From Gemmatimonadaceae bacterium (GTDB lineage: Bacteria > Gemmatimonadota > Gemmatimonadetes > Gemmatimonadales > Gemmatimonadaceae), in assembly GCA_025936015.1 (NCBI GenBank), contig JAICUE010000126.1, positions 1-7,279 on the forward strand: 7,279 bases of DNA, written 5' to 3'. The translations under genes and the position numbers were made by a program. This document shows, piece after piece, positions 7,241 through 7,279 of the stretch. Below the pieces are notes generated by a model. The model searched no databases. It worked only from the letters and a program-made list of their open reading frames with translations, and was not told the origin of the DNA. Position 1 is the first letter of the stretch. Each line of letters begins with the position of its first letter.

Positions 7241-7279
7241 TCACGAACGCATGGAACGTCGCGGCGCTCGCACTGGCCG
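7237..7279 (+). CDS. Probable start of a downstream gene (3' partial, unknown product)
   Basis: A TTG codon at 7237-7239 overlaps the SusD stop TGA (7238-7240) in a TTGA arrangement typical of translational coupling. AAGGA at 7223-7227 lies nine bases upstream. The frame stays open to the window edge and reads MITNAWNVAALALA, which could be the start of a signal peptide. Third codon positions are mostly G or C (12 of 14), as in the neighbouring genes. The competing ATG at 7251 has no ribosome binding site, and its frame has lower third-position G+C. Fourteen codons are too few to name a product; another pectin-locus enzyme or sugar-binding protein would fit the setting but is a guess. Confidence 0.4.
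   Translation, partial: MITNAWNVAALALA

Overview
The window is about two-thirds G+C by eye and is almost fully coding on the + strand. It holds part of a polysaccharide-utilisation-type locus aimed at pectin. The SusC/SusD-type pair, the very high third-position G+C, the style of the TonB-receptor N-terminus and the lack of a Bacteroidota TAnnTTTG promoter box suggest a Gram-negative, high-G+C relative of the Bacteroidota. Gemmatimonadota is my first guess; a high-G+C Rhodothermota-type lineage is possible. No rRNA or marker gene is present, so this placement is inference.

Layout. (1) Bases 2-2206: the 3' part of a gene that fuses a GH28 polygalacturonase to a CE8 pectin methylesterase; its 5' end lies before the window. 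(2) Bases 2207-2355: a 149-base intergenic stretch with a perfect 18-base palindrome just after the stop (likely terminator), two more short inverted repeats and a ribosome binding site. (3) Bases 2356-5559: a SusC/RagA-type TonB-dependent outer-membrane transporter. (4) Bases 5560-5629: a short spacer without a convincing terminator. (5) Bases 5630-7240: a SusD/RagB-type lipoprotein. (6) Bases 7237-7279: the probable start of another gene, overlapping the SusD stop by four bases.

How the parts fit. The fused enzyme would strip methyl esters from homogalacturonan and cut the exposed polygalacturonate. The SusC/SusD pair would bind the resulting oligosaccharides at the cell surface and import them with TonB energy. 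The pectin specificity of the transporter is inferred from its neighbour, because SusC and SusD sequences do not reveal their ligand by eye.

I see no phage, transposon, CRISPR array, RNA gene or clearly undescribed system. The most unusual points are the single-chain polygalacturonase-pectinesterase, seven copies of GTTAGGC (both strands) that account for every TTA leucine codon in the three genes, and a susC start codon placed in the loop of a small hairpin.
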